Notes under the pieces: generated by a model | Told to the model about the DNA's origin: nothing | Seen by the model: only the letters and a program-made list of their open reading frames with translations | The model's database searches: none | In this document: piece by piece, positions 36,115-44,774 of the stretch | Layout of the letters: every line of letters starts with the position of its first letter | Position numbering within the stretch: the stretch's first letter is position 1 | Program-made: the position numbers and the translations under genes | DNA from: Chitinophagaceae bacterium | GTDB lineage: Bacteria > Bacteroidota > Bacteroidia > Chitinophagales > Chitinophagaceae | Assembly: GCA_016786745.1 (NCBI GenBank) | Contig: JAEUVS010000007.1 | Coordinates: 1-51,446, forward strand | Direction: 5' to 3' | Length of the DNA: 51,446 nucleotides

Positions 36115-37214
36115 TTACGACTTTCCAGAACCGCTATCAACTGGTCGATCTCCGCCTCGGTATTAAAAGAATGCAACACGATCCGCAACCTCTCGCGTCC
36201 ACGCGCAACCGTAGGGTAAAGGATGGGACGAACATCGAGGTTTCTTTCCTGTAACAAATGCGCGGCGCTTTTCACTTCGTCGTTACCTGGAATTATCACC
36301 CCCTGGATAGGCGTAACACTTTTGCATAACCGCAGTGTAACAGTGTTATCGCGGAAACGTTTTACGAGGTGGAAAAGGTGAGCGCGTTCCCCCTCCATCT
36401 CCGGAAATATTGAATACGACTGTTTAATGGCCTGCACTGCGGATGCCGGCATGCCCGTGGTATAAATAAACGGCCTGCTGAAGTTGATAAGAAAATTTTT
36501 AAGACTCGTGCTGCCCACAACCGCTGCTCCATGACAGCCCAACGCCTTACCGAATGTATGAACCCTCGCAAAGCAATTATTTTGAAGACCGAGGTGTTGG
36601 GTTAGGCCCTCTCCCCTTTTTCCTATCACACCGGTAGCATGGGCCTCGTCAACAATCAGCATCGCGTTGTAACTGCTGCACAATTCCGCGATTTCGTCGA
36701 GCGGCGCAACATCACCATCCATTGAAAATACTGACTCGGTTACCACGAAAACGTTGCCTGTCGCCAATTGAAGCAACCGCTCAAGATCATCCGTATCGTT
36801 GTGCTCAAATGAAAACGCGAACGCATGACTCAACCGAATGCCGTCCCGTATGCTTGCATGGCTAAGCTGATCGTACAAAACAGTGTCGTTGCGTTGGGGT
36901 ATGCATCCGAGCAAGCCGATGTTGGCGTCGTAACCGGAATTGAAGATGAGCGCCGCGGGCGCATCGTGAAACTCCGCAAGCATTTTTTCCGTTTCCTCTA
37001 TAAGCGGATAATTACCTGAGATGAGCCGCGAACCGGTTGATCCGTACAGTTTTTCCTGTCCGTTCGTGTGTTCAATATTTATCCTGTTGCCGGTAACGAT
37101 GCCGAGGTAATCGTTTGAACAAAAATCCACCGCGCCCTGCTTTTGGCGGAGCTCCCTGAAGGCAGAACTTTCTTTACGTTGCTGCAATTTCCGGTTCAGA
37201 AATTCTTCATTCAT
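36111..37214 (-). CDS. bioF: 8-amino-7-oxononanoate synthase-like PLP enzyme
   Basis: A 367-residue alpha-oxoamine synthase. I choose the ATG at 37214 (MNEEFLNRKLQQRKESSAFREL); the frame opens 29 codons earlier without homologous content. Motifs: FCSNDYLG, GSTGSRLISGN, IVDEAHATGVIG, and the PLP Lys K223 in HTFGKALGCHGA. BioF condenses pimeloyl-ACP or -CoA with alanine in biotin synthesis. No other bio gene is nearby, so related reactions (2-amino-3-ketobutyrate ligase, serine palmitoyltransferase) deserve consideration, though the short N-terminus and motifs fit BioF best. It is translationally coupled to the penicillin acylase gene. Confidence 0.82.
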   Translation of the reverse strand: MNEEFLNRKLQQRKESSAFRELRQKQGAVDFCSNDYLGIVTGNRINIEHTNGQEKLYGSTGSRLISGNYPLIEETEKMLAEFHDAPAALIFNSGYDANIGLLGCIPQRNDTVLYDQLSHASIRDGIRLSHAFAFSFEHNDTDDLERLLQLATGNVFVVTESVFSMDGDVAPLDEIAELCSSYNAMLIVDEAHATGVIGKRGEGLTQHLGLQNNCFARVHTFGKALGCHGAAVVGSTSLKNFLINFSRPFIYTTGMPASAVQAIKQSYSIFPEMEGERAHLFHLVKRFRDNTVTLRLCKSVTPIQGVIIPGNDEVKSAAHLLQERNLDVRPILYPTVARGRERLRIVLHSFNTEAEIDQLIAVLESRK

Positions 37215-37262
37215 ATCTTTATGGCAGCCAAAGGTCTTTAATTTGATAAATATAACGTGCCG

Positions 37263-37868
37263 ATGATCCAGCAGGAAACTAAAAATATTTTGGGGCTTCA
37301 ATTACCCACCGACCCGCGGTGGGTTGATCTCGCTTCCATTTCGCTCGAAGAGATCCTTACAGATCATGCCTATTGCGAACAAAAAGCAGCTACCAGCTGT
37401 ATTTCGCTGATACAACGTTATCCCGACAGGCAAAAGTTAGTCGCCGAGCTTTCTCCTATTGTTACCGAGGAATGGGGCCATTTCAGGCAGGTGCTCGCTG
37501 AACTCAACCGCCGTAACCTTCCGCTCGGCCGGCAAAGGAAAGATGTTTATGTAAACAAGCTGATGGAGTTCCAGGTAAAAGGCGCAAGCGAAGAGGATAT
37601 GCTGCTCGATCGCCTGCTGATCTTCGCGCTGATTGAAGCAAGAAGCTGCGAACGCTTTAAACGCCTTAGCGAGGGCCTCGACGACGAATACCTCCAAAAA
37701 TTTTACAGGCGATTTATGGAAAGCGAGGCCGGTCATTATCATTTGTTCATCGATCTTGCTGAAACATACATCCCCAAAGAAAAAGTGAGAAAAAGATGGA
37801 AAGAGTGGCTGGAGTATGAAGCATCGGTGATGCAGAACATCGAAGTGCGCGGCGACAGGATTCACTAA
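37263..37868 (+). CDS. miaE: tRNA-(ms2io6A37) hydroxylase
   Basis: A 201-residue non-haem di-iron enzyme that hydroxylates the isopentenyl side chain of ms2i6A37 in tRNA, using oxygen. Di-iron ligands are visible in helical motifs: EEILTDHAYCEQKAA, EEWGHFRQV (ExxH), EARSCERF and ESEAGHYHLF (ExxH). I prefer the ATG at 37263 to the GTG two codons upstream. Length is as expected. It is divergent from bioF, and its stop codon overlaps the stop of the GSCFA gene by four bases. Confidence 0.93.
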   Translation: MIQQETKNILGLQLPTDPRWVDLASISLEEILTDHAYCEQKAATSCISLIQRYPDRQKLVAELSPIVTEEWGHFRQVLAELNRRNLPLGRQRKDVYVNKLMEFQVKGASEEDMLLDRLLIFALIEARSCERFKRLSEGLDDEYLQKFYRRFMESEAGHYHLFIDLAETYIPKEKVRKRWKEWLEYEASVMQNIEVRGDRIH

Positions 37869-38848
37869 GCATGTCCCTGTCCGAAAAAATCAAGTTCTTC
37901 CTGCAGGGATAAGAACGGATAGTTGCTCATGAGGCTTTTTGTTTTTTCCGCATGAATCTTCAGAAAATTTTTATGCGCTTCGGTATCAGGCTGAAACGGC
38001 TTGTGTTTTCTCGCAGTAATTATTCGCTCAATCTCCTTTGACAGTGTGATGGATTCTTCATTCACGTAATGCCGCATGAATTGTTCGATCACATAAGTTG
38101 TTGCCTGGAAATTAGGGTGCACGAGGTCAATATCGTAAAAACGGTAATCACGCAACACATCTATCACCAGTTCATAAGCCGGAAAATAATGGAGACGTGA
38201 ATATTTATTTACAAGATGATGAACCGCTTCAACCAATCGTGCTTTGCTCCTGTTGTTATCAATGATTCCATCCCGGATATGCCTCACGGGGCTCACGGTA
38301 AAAATAAGGTTGATAGAATGATTGAACTGGAACAACCGGTATAACATGGTATCGAGCGCGGTGATCGTTTCCTCAATACCCATCATGTGTTTGTTAAACC
38401 ATCCGGATGGAGCGCGGTGGCAATTGGCCACATGCGTTCCATTTTCAGCAAGCCTGTACGAAAAAGATGTTCCCAGTGTAATTACCAGCCATTTCGCGTC
38501 TTTCAGAAATTCATGTGCCTGCTGCTGCGACTCGTTTATATTTTTCAGCACTTCACCTGCGCTTACTCCTGAAAATTGACTATGGTGCTGCCAGCTTTGC
38601 CAGAGTTCATTAAGTTCAAACAGGTCGCCCGTCGAATATTTTTTATTTTCTATGTAAGAAGTAACAGAAGAGGCCACGGTGGAAGGATCGAATACGATGC
38701 CATTGGGGTTTTGCAACACCTGGAACTTAAGGTCGGCAAGGCTATCGCCTATATGCTCGGTGAAACACGATCCGACCAGCATGATCCTGTCACGATAATC
38801 AATCTTCACCTCCGGCCCGGAGATTTTTATATCGAGCATGAACTTCAT
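37865..38848 (-). CDS. GSCFA domain protein
   Basis: A 327-residue protein of the GSCFA family, relatives of SGNH/GDSL esterases. The signature appears as GSCFT at residues 26-30 (VGSCFTEHIGDSLADLKF), followed by NPNGIVFDP. A later TLGTSFSYRL and the C-terminal DLVHPN (a plausible Asp-His pair) suit an SGNH-like active site. There is no signal peptide, so it is probably cytosolic. The biological substrate is not established for the family. It is coupled to the HMG-CoA lyase gene by an ATGA overlap. Confidence 0.87.
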   Translation of the reverse strand: MKFMLDIKISGPEVKIDYRDRIMLVGSCFTEHIGDSLADLKFQVLQNPNGIVFDPSTVASSVTSYIENKKYSTGDLFELNELWQSWQHHSQFSGVSAGEVLKNINESQQQAHEFLKDAKWLVITLGTSFSYRLAENGTHVANCHRAPSGWFNKHMMGIEETITALDTMLYRLFQFNHSINLIFTVSPVRHIRDGIIDNNRSKARLVEAVHHLVNKYSRLHYFPAYELVIDVLRDYRFYDIDLVHPNFQATTYVIEQFMRHYVNEESITLSKEIERIITARKHKPFQPDTEAHKNFLKIHAEKTKSLMSNYPFLSLQEELDFFGQGHA

Positions 38849-39711
38849 AGACCGAATATTTGGTTGGCAAGCGCCGATGCTTCGGAAAGAGCAACTTTAT
38901 CTATTCCGTTCAACAGTTTCAACTCTTCGAAATAGGGCACCATCAACTCAGTATTCATATTTCCCACGAGATCGTCGTTCGCCATCGGGCAACCACCGAT
39001 TCCTTTCATTGCACCATCAAAACGCCTGCAGTTGGCTTTGAGGGCGGCATCAATTTTTTCTTTCCAGTTATGGCGCCTCGAATGAAGGTGCACACCTATT
39101 TCTGTGTTGGGAAGCACGCTCACCAGCATTCGTGTGATTTCATATACCTGCTCCGGTGTGGCTACGCCCACAGTGTCGGCCAGCGAGATCGTTTCTATTC
39201 CCATCCTGATCATTTTCTCCACCCATTTAAACACGATGCTCTCCGAATAGGGATCACCGTAAGGATTGCCGAACGCCATCGAAATATAAATCACCAGCTT
39301 CTTGCCGTTCTTCTCACAAATTTCCTGGATTTCCTCCACCCTGGTAAGCGATTCCTCGATAGTAGAGTTTGTGTTGCGAAGCTGAAACGTATCTGAAATA
39401 GAGAAAGGAAATCCGAGGTATGTGATGTTCGTATGCGCCGCGGCTTCTTCGGCGCCGCGTGTATTGGCAATAATGGCCAGCAGTTTTGTTTTTGAGCCCT
39501 TCAGGTCGAGGCTATAAAGAATTTCATCGGTGTCTGCCATTTGCGGCATCGCTTTCGCGGATACAAAACTTCCGAAATCGAGCGTGTGAAAGCCCACCCG
39601 GAGCAGCGTGTTCAGATATCGGATGATGAGGTCGTTGGGTATTTCTTCTTTCCAGCCCTGCAGAGCGTCGCGTGGACATTCTACCAGGTCAATTGTGGAT
39701 TTCCTAGACAT
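38845..39711 (-). CDS. Hydroxymethylglutaryl-CoA lyase
   Basis: A 288-residue TIM-barrel aldolase of the HMG-CoA lyase/DRE-metallolyase group, splitting HMG-CoA into acetoacetate and acetyl-CoA at the end of leucine breakdown. The signature active-site loop is GIGGCPMANDDLVGNMNTE, with the catalytic Cys, near residues 238-256. Metal-binding HLHSR is near 204, and DTVGVATPEQVYEI precedes it. The usual DRE near the N-terminus is not seen; instead the protein begins VECPRDALQGW. No leucine-degradation genes are adjacent. Confidence 0.88.
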   Translation of the reverse strand: MSRKSTIDLVECPRDALQGWKEEIPNDLIIRYLNTLLRVGFHTLDFGSFVSAKAMPQMADTDEILYSLDLKGSKTKLLAIIANTRGAEEAAAHTNITYLGFPFSISDTFQLRNTNSTIEESLTRVEEIQEICEKNGKKLVIYISMAFGNPYGDPYSESIVFKWVEKMIRMGIETISLADTVGVATPEQVYEITRMLVSVLPNTEIGVHLHSRRHNWKEKIDAALKANCRRFDGAMKGIGGCPMANDDLVGNMNTELMVPYFEELKLLNGIDKVALSEASALANQIFGL

Positions 39712-39763
39712 AAAGTTGCAAAGTAAACTTTTATTTTATCGTTTCAGGGTTCACGATTCACCA

Positions 39764-40525
39764 TCAGCGTCTCTGCATCATCGCTTCATACAAAATAATA
39801 CCCGCCGCCACTGATACATTAAATGAATTGAAATCGCCCGACATAGGAATAGTAAAATGCTCGTCGGCCGCCTTGCTTATATACGGTTGCACACCTTTCT
39901 GCTCGCTGCCCATCACTATGCATAGGGGATCCCTGAAATTCACACCGGGCAGCAGCTTATCTGCTTTCATTTCCGAAACAAGCACCTTAATACCGTTGTG
40001 ATGCAGGTCGTCTATCGCTTTCAATAGGCTGCCAACCCTGCAAACCTGTATTTTTTCCAGCGCACCCGCCGATGCTTTGATGGCCTCTTCATTGAGCGCT
40101 CCCACTCCCTTGTCGGGAATAATAATAGCCTGCGCCCCGCAGCATACGGCCGACCTCGCTATACCACCTATGTTTCGTACGTCTGTTACCCCATCCAGCA
40201 TAACAAACAAAGGCGCTGTACCCGCCGACACCACGTGATCAATCACCTGCTGCAGGTCCATGTACCGGATCAAAGCTACGAGGGCAATGCACCCCTGGTG
40301 ATTGCCGCGGCTGATAGAAGATAATTTTTCCGCGGGAACCACCTGTACCGGGATATTATCCTGTTTTGCGAGCTGTCTTATCTTTTGAATGATATCCCCC
40401 GATGTATTTGCCTGCAGCAAGATTTTGTCGATCGCCCTGCCCGAACCGAGCGCTTCAAGCACTGGTTGCCGCCCGATAATCACAGAAGATTTTTTATTTT
40501 CCTTCTTTTCAGGTGATCCTTCCAT
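39764..40525 (-). CDS. rlmB: 23S rRNA (guanosine-2'-O-)-methyltransferase RlmB
   Basis: A 253-residue SPOUT-class methyltransferase that uses SAM to methylate G2251 of 23S rRNA. The N-terminal substrate-binding domain covers about 15-90 (IIGRQPVLEALGSGRAIDKILL). The knotted catalytic domain contains LDGVTDVRNIGGIARSA, IVMGSEQKGVQ and the C-terminal IPMSGDFNSFNVSVAAGIILYEAM. Its start overlaps the NUDIX gene by 17 bases, so it is the last gene of the metK - NUDIX - rlmB run. Confidence 0.92.
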   Translation of the reverse strand: MEGSPEKKENKKSSVIIGRQPVLEALGSGRAIDKILLQANTSGDIIQKIRQLAKQDNIPVQVVPAEKLSSISRGNHQGCIALVALIRYMDLQQVIDHVVSAGTAPLFVMLDGVTDVRNIGGIARSAVCCGAQAIIIPDKGVGALNEEAIKASAGALEKIQVCRVGSLLKAIDDLHHNGIKVLVSEMKADKLLPGVNFRDPLCIVMGSEQKGVQPYISKAADEHFTIPMSGDFNSFNVSVAAGIILYEAMMQRR

Positions 40526-41063
40526 CGGCTAACATCAGTTTTACTTTCAGGATGGCAGCAACAGAAATAGCATCCGTAATTACACCTTCCTCTACAAGCA
40601 GGTATGCTTCTTCGAAGGGAAGTTTTCGAATAGTGAGTAGTTCGGTTTCCTCAGGTTCCGGTTTAAACTGCTCGAGATCGTATGCGAGATATACTATGGC
40701 ATGTTCATCGGTTACGGAATTGCTCAGGTCCATCTCAAGGATTTGCTCCCACGACGCCGCACGGAGGCCCGTTTCTTCTGCAAGTTCCTTTTTAGCGCCG
40801 TCAAGCGGGTGCATATTGGGAGGACAACCACCTTCGGGAATTTCCCAGCTGAATTTATCCGCAGGAAACCGGTATTGCCCTACGAGGTAGGTATTGAGTT
40901 GCGCATCGAGTACAATGACACCTATTGCGGTATTCTTGAAGTGAACTTTTCCGTAGATGCCCCTGCCACCGGCTGGATTAATTACACCAAACTCAGTAAC
41001 CTTAATCCATGAATTGTCGTAAACATCCTGCGATGACAATATTTTCCAGGGATTTTCGTCCAT
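40509..41063 (-). CDS. NUDIX hydrolase (ADP-ribose pyrophosphatase-like)
   Basis: A 184-residue NUDIX enzyme resembling ADP-ribose pyrophosphatases, with VLDAQLNTYLVGQYRFPADKFSWEIPEGGCP leading into the NUDIX box. The core KELAEETGL is intact apart from Lys in place of Arg. The first conserved Glu of the box falls on Met (NMHPLD), an unusual replacement. Activity on ADP-ribose or another nucleoside diphosphate is likely but not certain. It begins 16 bases after metK and overlaps rlmB. Confidence 0.88.
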   Translation of the reverse strand: MDENPWKILSSQDVYDNSWIKVTEFGVINPAGGRGIYGKVHFKNTAIGVIVLDAQLNTYLVGQYRFPADKFSWEIPEGGCPPNMHPLDGAKKELAEETGLRAASWEQILEMDLSNSVTDEHAIVYLAYDLEQFKPEPEETELLTIRKLPFEEAYLLVEEGVITDAISVAAILKVKLMLADGRIT

Positions 41064-41079
41064 GGGCAGAGGGTATTGG

Positions 41080-42330
41080 TTATAGTCTGAAAGCTTTTTT
41101 CAGTTTGTCAACATAGTCGAGTTTCTCCCATGTAAACAGTTCAACTTTCTTTTTTATCGCTTTCCCGTCGGGAGATGAGAACGACTTTTCAACGATCTCA
41201 TTCTTGCGTCCCATATGTCCATATGCTGCTGTTTCGCTATAGATCGGGTTGCGCAGTTTGAGACGCTGTTCAATGAAATACGGACGCATGTCGAAAATAG
41301 ACTCGACCTTCTTCGCGATCTGGCCATCGGTCAATTTTACTTTCGCGGTGCCGTATGTATTGATATAAACGCCCATCGGTTGTGCCACACCGATAGCATA
41401 TGATACCTGTACGAGCACTTCATCGCAAACACCGGCCGCTACGAGGTTTTTAGCGATGTGCCTTGTTGCATATGCCGCCGACCTGTCGACCTTCGATGGG
41501 TCTTTCCCGCTGAATGCTCCGCCGCCATGCGCGCCTTTGCCGCCATAGGTGTCTACAATAATTTTTCTGCCTGTAAGGCCGGTGTCACCATGCGGCCCGC
41601 CGATTACAAATTTGCCCGTTGGGTTGATGTGGTATTTGATATTGTCGTTAAACAGCTTTCCGTATTTTTTATATTTCGACTTAACGCGGGGGATAACAAT
41701 CTTTTTGATGTCGTCGGCAATGCGCTGCTGCATTTTTTGTTCAGTGTCGAAATCATCATGTTGCGTAGAAACCACAATCGCGTCAATACGTGTTGGTTTG
41801 TTATCGTCACCATATTCGAGGGTCACCTGGCTTTTTGCATCCGGGCGCAGATATTTGATCTGTTTGTTTTCCCTTCTTACGATCGCCAGCTCGATGAGTA
41901 TTTTATGCGCGATGTCGAGTGCGAGAGGCATGTAGTCTTCCGTTTCGTTGCTAGCGTAACCAAACATCATCCCCTGGTCGCCGGCACCCTGTTCCTCCTT
42001 TTTCTTCCTGTCAACGCCCTGGTTGATATCTGACGACTGTTCGTGAATAGCCGAGAGTACGCCGCACGAGCTTGCCTCGAACATATATTCACTTTTGGTG
42101 TAACCGATCTTCCTGATCACTGCCCTTGCAATTTCCTGCACGTCGAGGTAGGCTTTTGATTTCACCTCGCCGGCGAGCACAACCTGGCCGGTGGTAACAA
42201 GTGTTTCACAGGCTACTTTAGATTGCGGGTCGAATGCAAGAAAGTTGTCTATTAACGCATCGGATATCTGGTCTGCAACCTTGTCCGGATGTCCTTCAGA
42301 TACACTTTCAGATGTAAAAAGGTAGGGCAT
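41080..42330 (-). CDS. metK: S-adenosylmethionine synthase
   Basis: A 416-residue methionine adenosyltransferase making SAM from ATP and methionine. Motifs: [62 protein letters not shown] and [19 protein letters not shown]. Length is slightly above the bacterial norm because of insertions in the middle domain. It probably heads an operon with the NUDIX and rlmB genes; rlmB uses SAM. The leader is only about 35 bases, too short for a SAM riboswitch. Confidence 0.97.
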   Translation of the reverse strand: MPYLFTSESVSEGHPDKVADQISDALIDNFLAFDPQSKVACETLVTTGQVVLAGEVKSKAYLDVQEIARAVIRKIGYTKSEYMFEASSCGVLSAIHEQSSDINQGVDRKKKEEQGAGDQGMMFGYASNETEDYMPLALDIAHKILIELAIVRRENKQIKYLRPDAKSQVTLEYGDDNKPTRIDAIVVSTQHDDFDTEQKMQQRIADDIKKIVIPRVKSKYKKYGKLFNDNIKYHINPTGKFVIGGPHGDTGLTGRKIIVDTYGGKGAHGGGAFSGKDPSKVDRSAAYATRHIAKNLVAAGVCDEVLVQVSYAIGVAQPMGVYINTYGTAKVKLTDGQIAKKVESIFDMRPYFIEQRLKLRNPIYSETAAYGHMGRKNEIVEKSFSSPDGKAIKKKVELFTWEKLDYVDKLKKAFRL

Positions 42331-42366
42331 ACAAATACAGTTGAATTAAAATTTTTTTTGGTAGCG

Positions 42367-42374
42367 CAAAGATA
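42367..42374 (-). promoter_or_regulatory. -7 element upstream of metK
   Basis: A perfect TATCTTTG on the minus strand, 36 bases before the metK ATG. It is just after the DUF4270 stop codon, indicating a new transcript. No clear -33 box is seen. Confidence 0.45.
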
Positions 42375-42384
42375 GGCTCACGCA

Positions 42385-43815
42385 TCAAATCTTTGAATAA
42401 ATAATGCGCATTCTCATGGCCTTTGCAGTGTCGGTGTAGCCGCCGCCATATAATACTACCCTTCCCCCACCCAGTTGTGGATTAATAATAAGAGGGATAG
42501 TATCGGTGGTTATCACGTCCAGCGAATTGGTGAAGTTCGGCGTTGTGACAAACGGATTTGAAACTTTAAGCGTGTAATTTCTGTATCCTTTCGTCACGAT
42601 ACTTTGCACATAGCGTGTCAGGTTGAAAACATACCTGTCCTTGGCATAAGAGCCTCCCAGCGATGTTATATCATATCCGCCGGATGAATTGGTGAAGATG
42701 AAGTCGTTCCTTATCGTGGCGACAGTGTCGCCGCTGAGGGCCTCTATGAACAATTTAGATGGCGGTGGATATGAACTTTCTTCCAGTGAAGGAGATTTCT
42801 CCATGATCAGCTCGGCACGATGGATAACACAGTTAGGGATACCTGATAACCCGGGAATACTAATGGTGGCATAAGCTCCGGGCGTACCCTGCATATAAAT
42901 TCGTTCGTCGTTCGGCATGCCGTTGCTCATATTCGCAAGGTAGTTGCCTCCGGGCGTTCGCCTGACAATTGAAGCTTCGGGCATCCTCGTTTTATATACG
43001 AAATAAGGCGCTATGGTGTCGGTGCGGCCGTTTACCTGGACCCTGCAATAAAACGTAATACGGGTACGCTCGTTTTGAGTAAGGTCGAAATAGGCAATCC
43101 CTTTTTTCTTAGTCGACGCTTCCGTTGCTCTTACTTCAATTCCCCTGAATTGCGTCTGGAACAAAGAATCGTTGTTATACGCGCCAGACGCCGTAGTATC
43201 GTACGCGACGAAGCGCCGCGCCCAGGCTGTATCGAGCCTGATGCGCAATTCATTTGCTGTATTAACAGTATCTTTTGCGTTCCTGTACTGAACATTATCG
43301 TTCAGTGTATAGAAAGTAACTGCCTTACTGCCTATTACTTCAGGCTCTACAGGAAAATCGGGGTTGGTTATAGTATATGCTGTATCCTGGAAATCGAAAA
43401 CGCGGCTTATTTCCTTTACTTCAAACTGCTGCACAGACGTTGAATCGCCATACTGGCTGCTGTATGCGAGCGACAGTACCACTGAATCTATCTTTACCGT
43501 ATCTCTTTTTACAAATGGATAAGAATGACTCGCAGAAGGAGCAAACGCAGTATATAAATGAACGGATGTTGTGCCGAATTCAGCGTCGTTGTCGATAATT
43601 CCAATACCATGTGCCTGGCTATAGATCATCTTCCTCGAATCTTCACTCGAAAAAAAGTTGTCGGATGTAACGGGCAGGATGGTGTCGAAAGTGTTTACGT
43701 TATCAATTTCCGGGATTAGGCCACTTCCGAGGTCGGTTGTATCTATCTTATTACACGAAATAAACAGAAAAATAACAGCAAGGGAAGCAACGGAACCTGA
43801 TATTATACTCTTCAC
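42385..43815 (-). CDS. DUF4270 family lipoprotein
   Basis: A 476-residue protein whose N-terminal signal (VASLAVIFLFISCNKID) ends in a lipobox-like FISC, so it is probably a lipoprotein lipidated at C21. The remainder is mostly beta-strand and matches DUF4270, a Bacteroidota-specific family (LGSGLIPEIDNVNTFDTILPVTSDNF near the start; ADAEFGTTSVHLY-type segments follow). Function is unknown. It follows the half-length GT5 gene by 36 bases on the same strand and is probably cotranscribed with it. Confidence 0.85.
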   Translation of the reverse strand: MKSIISGSVASLAVIFLFISCNKIDTTDLGSGLIPEIDNVNTFDTILPVTSDNFFSSEDSRKMIYSQAHGIGIIDNDAEFGTTSVHLYTAFAPSASHSYPFVKRDTVKIDSVVLSLAYSSQYGDSTSVQQFEVKEISRVFDFQDTAYTITNPDFPVEPEVIGSKAVTFYTLNDNVQYRNAKDTVNTANELRIRLDTAWARRFVAYDTTASGAYNNDSLFQTQFRGIEVRATEASTKKKGIAYFDLTQNERTRITFYCRVQVNGRTDTIAPYFVYKTRMPEASIVRRTPGGNYLANMSNGMPNDERIYMQGTPGAYATISIPGLSGIPNCVIHRAELIMEKSPSLEESSYPPPSKLFIEALSGDTVATIRNDFIFTNSSGGYDITSLGGSYAKDRYVFNLTRYVQSIVTKGYRNYTLKVSNPFVTTPNFTNSLDVITTDTIPLIINPQLGGGRVVLYGGGYTDTAKAMRMRIIYSKI

Positions 43816-43851
43816 GTAGAGTTAGATTATAATTTTTAAACGGTATTTAGC

Positions 43852-44664
43852 CTATCGGGCAAGGTCGGCATATAACTGCAAATAGTCTGTTAAATCAGAC
43901 TCTGCATTGAAGTTGAGAACCTTTTTGCCGCGCACTTTTCCGAACTCTTCGAGAAGCTTTTTATCAATATGATCTGCGCCGAAAGTGATAGCGTCGGCAT
44001 ACATGGCGCCGCCGCGCATCAGCGCGATATTGTTGGCATCTTTGAATACTTCGAGATCCTTTTCCTTAATTGCATTATTCACGTTGATCAGCTTCACAAA
44101 ATCGGATCCAAGTTTATCCTTGAAGCTGGTGCTCCCGATAGAATAAACGACCTTGCTGTGAGAGAACACCGGCTCTTTTTTATAGTAAGTTTTCAGGTAC
44201 ATGGGAATAAGACCCGTCATCCAGCCGCTACAATGAATAATATCCGGCGGCCATCCGAATTTCTTAACAGTTTCGAGCGCTCCCTTGCAGAAGAATGCGG
44301 TTCTGAGTCCGTTGTCGTCGAACCATTTTTCATGTTCATCATGAAAAATGTATTTTCTCTTGAAGAGGTCTTCATTGTCGAGAAAATATACCTGGAGCCT
44401 TGCATTGGGAAGTGACGCCACCTTGATCTGGAGCGGATAATCATCGTTATCAATAGATACATTGATACCCGATAATCTCACAACTTCATGCAGCCTGTGA
44501 CGTCTTTCATTAATGATCCCGAAACGGGGCATTATACACCGTACCTCGAAACCATTTTCATTTGCCTTTATCGCTAACCGGTTGACTATTTCTGAAAATT
44601 CGGTGAGTTCCAGGTAGGGAGACATTTCGTTAGCAATAAATAAAATTCTTTTCTTTGTCAGCAT
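43852..44664 (-). CDS. Half-length glycogen/starch synthase-like protein (GT5 N-terminal domain only)
   Basis: A 270-residue protein aligning to the N-terminal Rossmann half of GT5 glycogen synthases: KRILFIANEMSPY, GFEVRCIMPRFGIINERRHRLHEV and DIIHCSGWMTGLIPMYLKTYY. The ADP-glucose-binding KTGGL motif is replaced by LELTEFSE. The HDWHT-type motif reads CSGWMTG. The entire C-terminal nucleotide-binding domain is missing, with no remnant downstream. Catalysis is therefore unlikely, and a regulatory or binding role is more plausible. It is divergent from panC and upstream of DUF4270. Confidence 0.82.
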   Translation of the reverse strand: MLTKKRILFIANEMSPYLELTEFSEIVNRLAIKANENGFEVRCIMPRFGIINERRHRLHEVVRLSGINVSIDNDDYPLQIKVASLPNARLQVYFLDNEDLFKRKYIFHDEHEKWFDDNGLRTAFFCKGALETVKKFGWPPDIIHCSGWMTGLIPMYLKTYYKKEPVFSHSKVVYSIGSTSFKDKLGSDFVKLINVNNAIKEKDLEVFKDANNIALMRGGAMYADAITFGADHIDKKLLEEFGKVRGKKVLNFNAESDLTDYLQLYADLAR

Positions 44665-44700
44665 TATGAAAATGATTGCTTAGATGTAACTACTTAAAAA

Positions 44701-44716
44701 TTAGTTTGCAAAGGTA
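44701..44716. promoter_or_regulatory. Back-to-back -7 elements between the GT5-like gene and panC
   Basis: On the minus strand TACCTTTG (44709-44716) is a perfect -7 element for the GT5-like gene. Directly abutting it on the plus strand is TTAGTTTG (44701-44708), one mismatch from consensus, facing panC. The centre TTTGCAAA is palindromic, so the two promoters would compete. Confidence 0.4.
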
Positions 44717-44774
44717 AGGTATTTAATCAGAATAATTCACCGGAAGCGCAACTCATGGCCGTAAACAACTGGAA

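Noticed and set aside
41458..42033. A 191-codon antisense frame opposite metK
   Set aside because: metK is certain; the antisense product is a codon-bias by-product.
42331..42384. A SAM riboswitch upstream of metK
   Set aside because: The gap between the -7 element and the ATG is only about 35 bases and forms no plausible pseudoknot or four-way junction.
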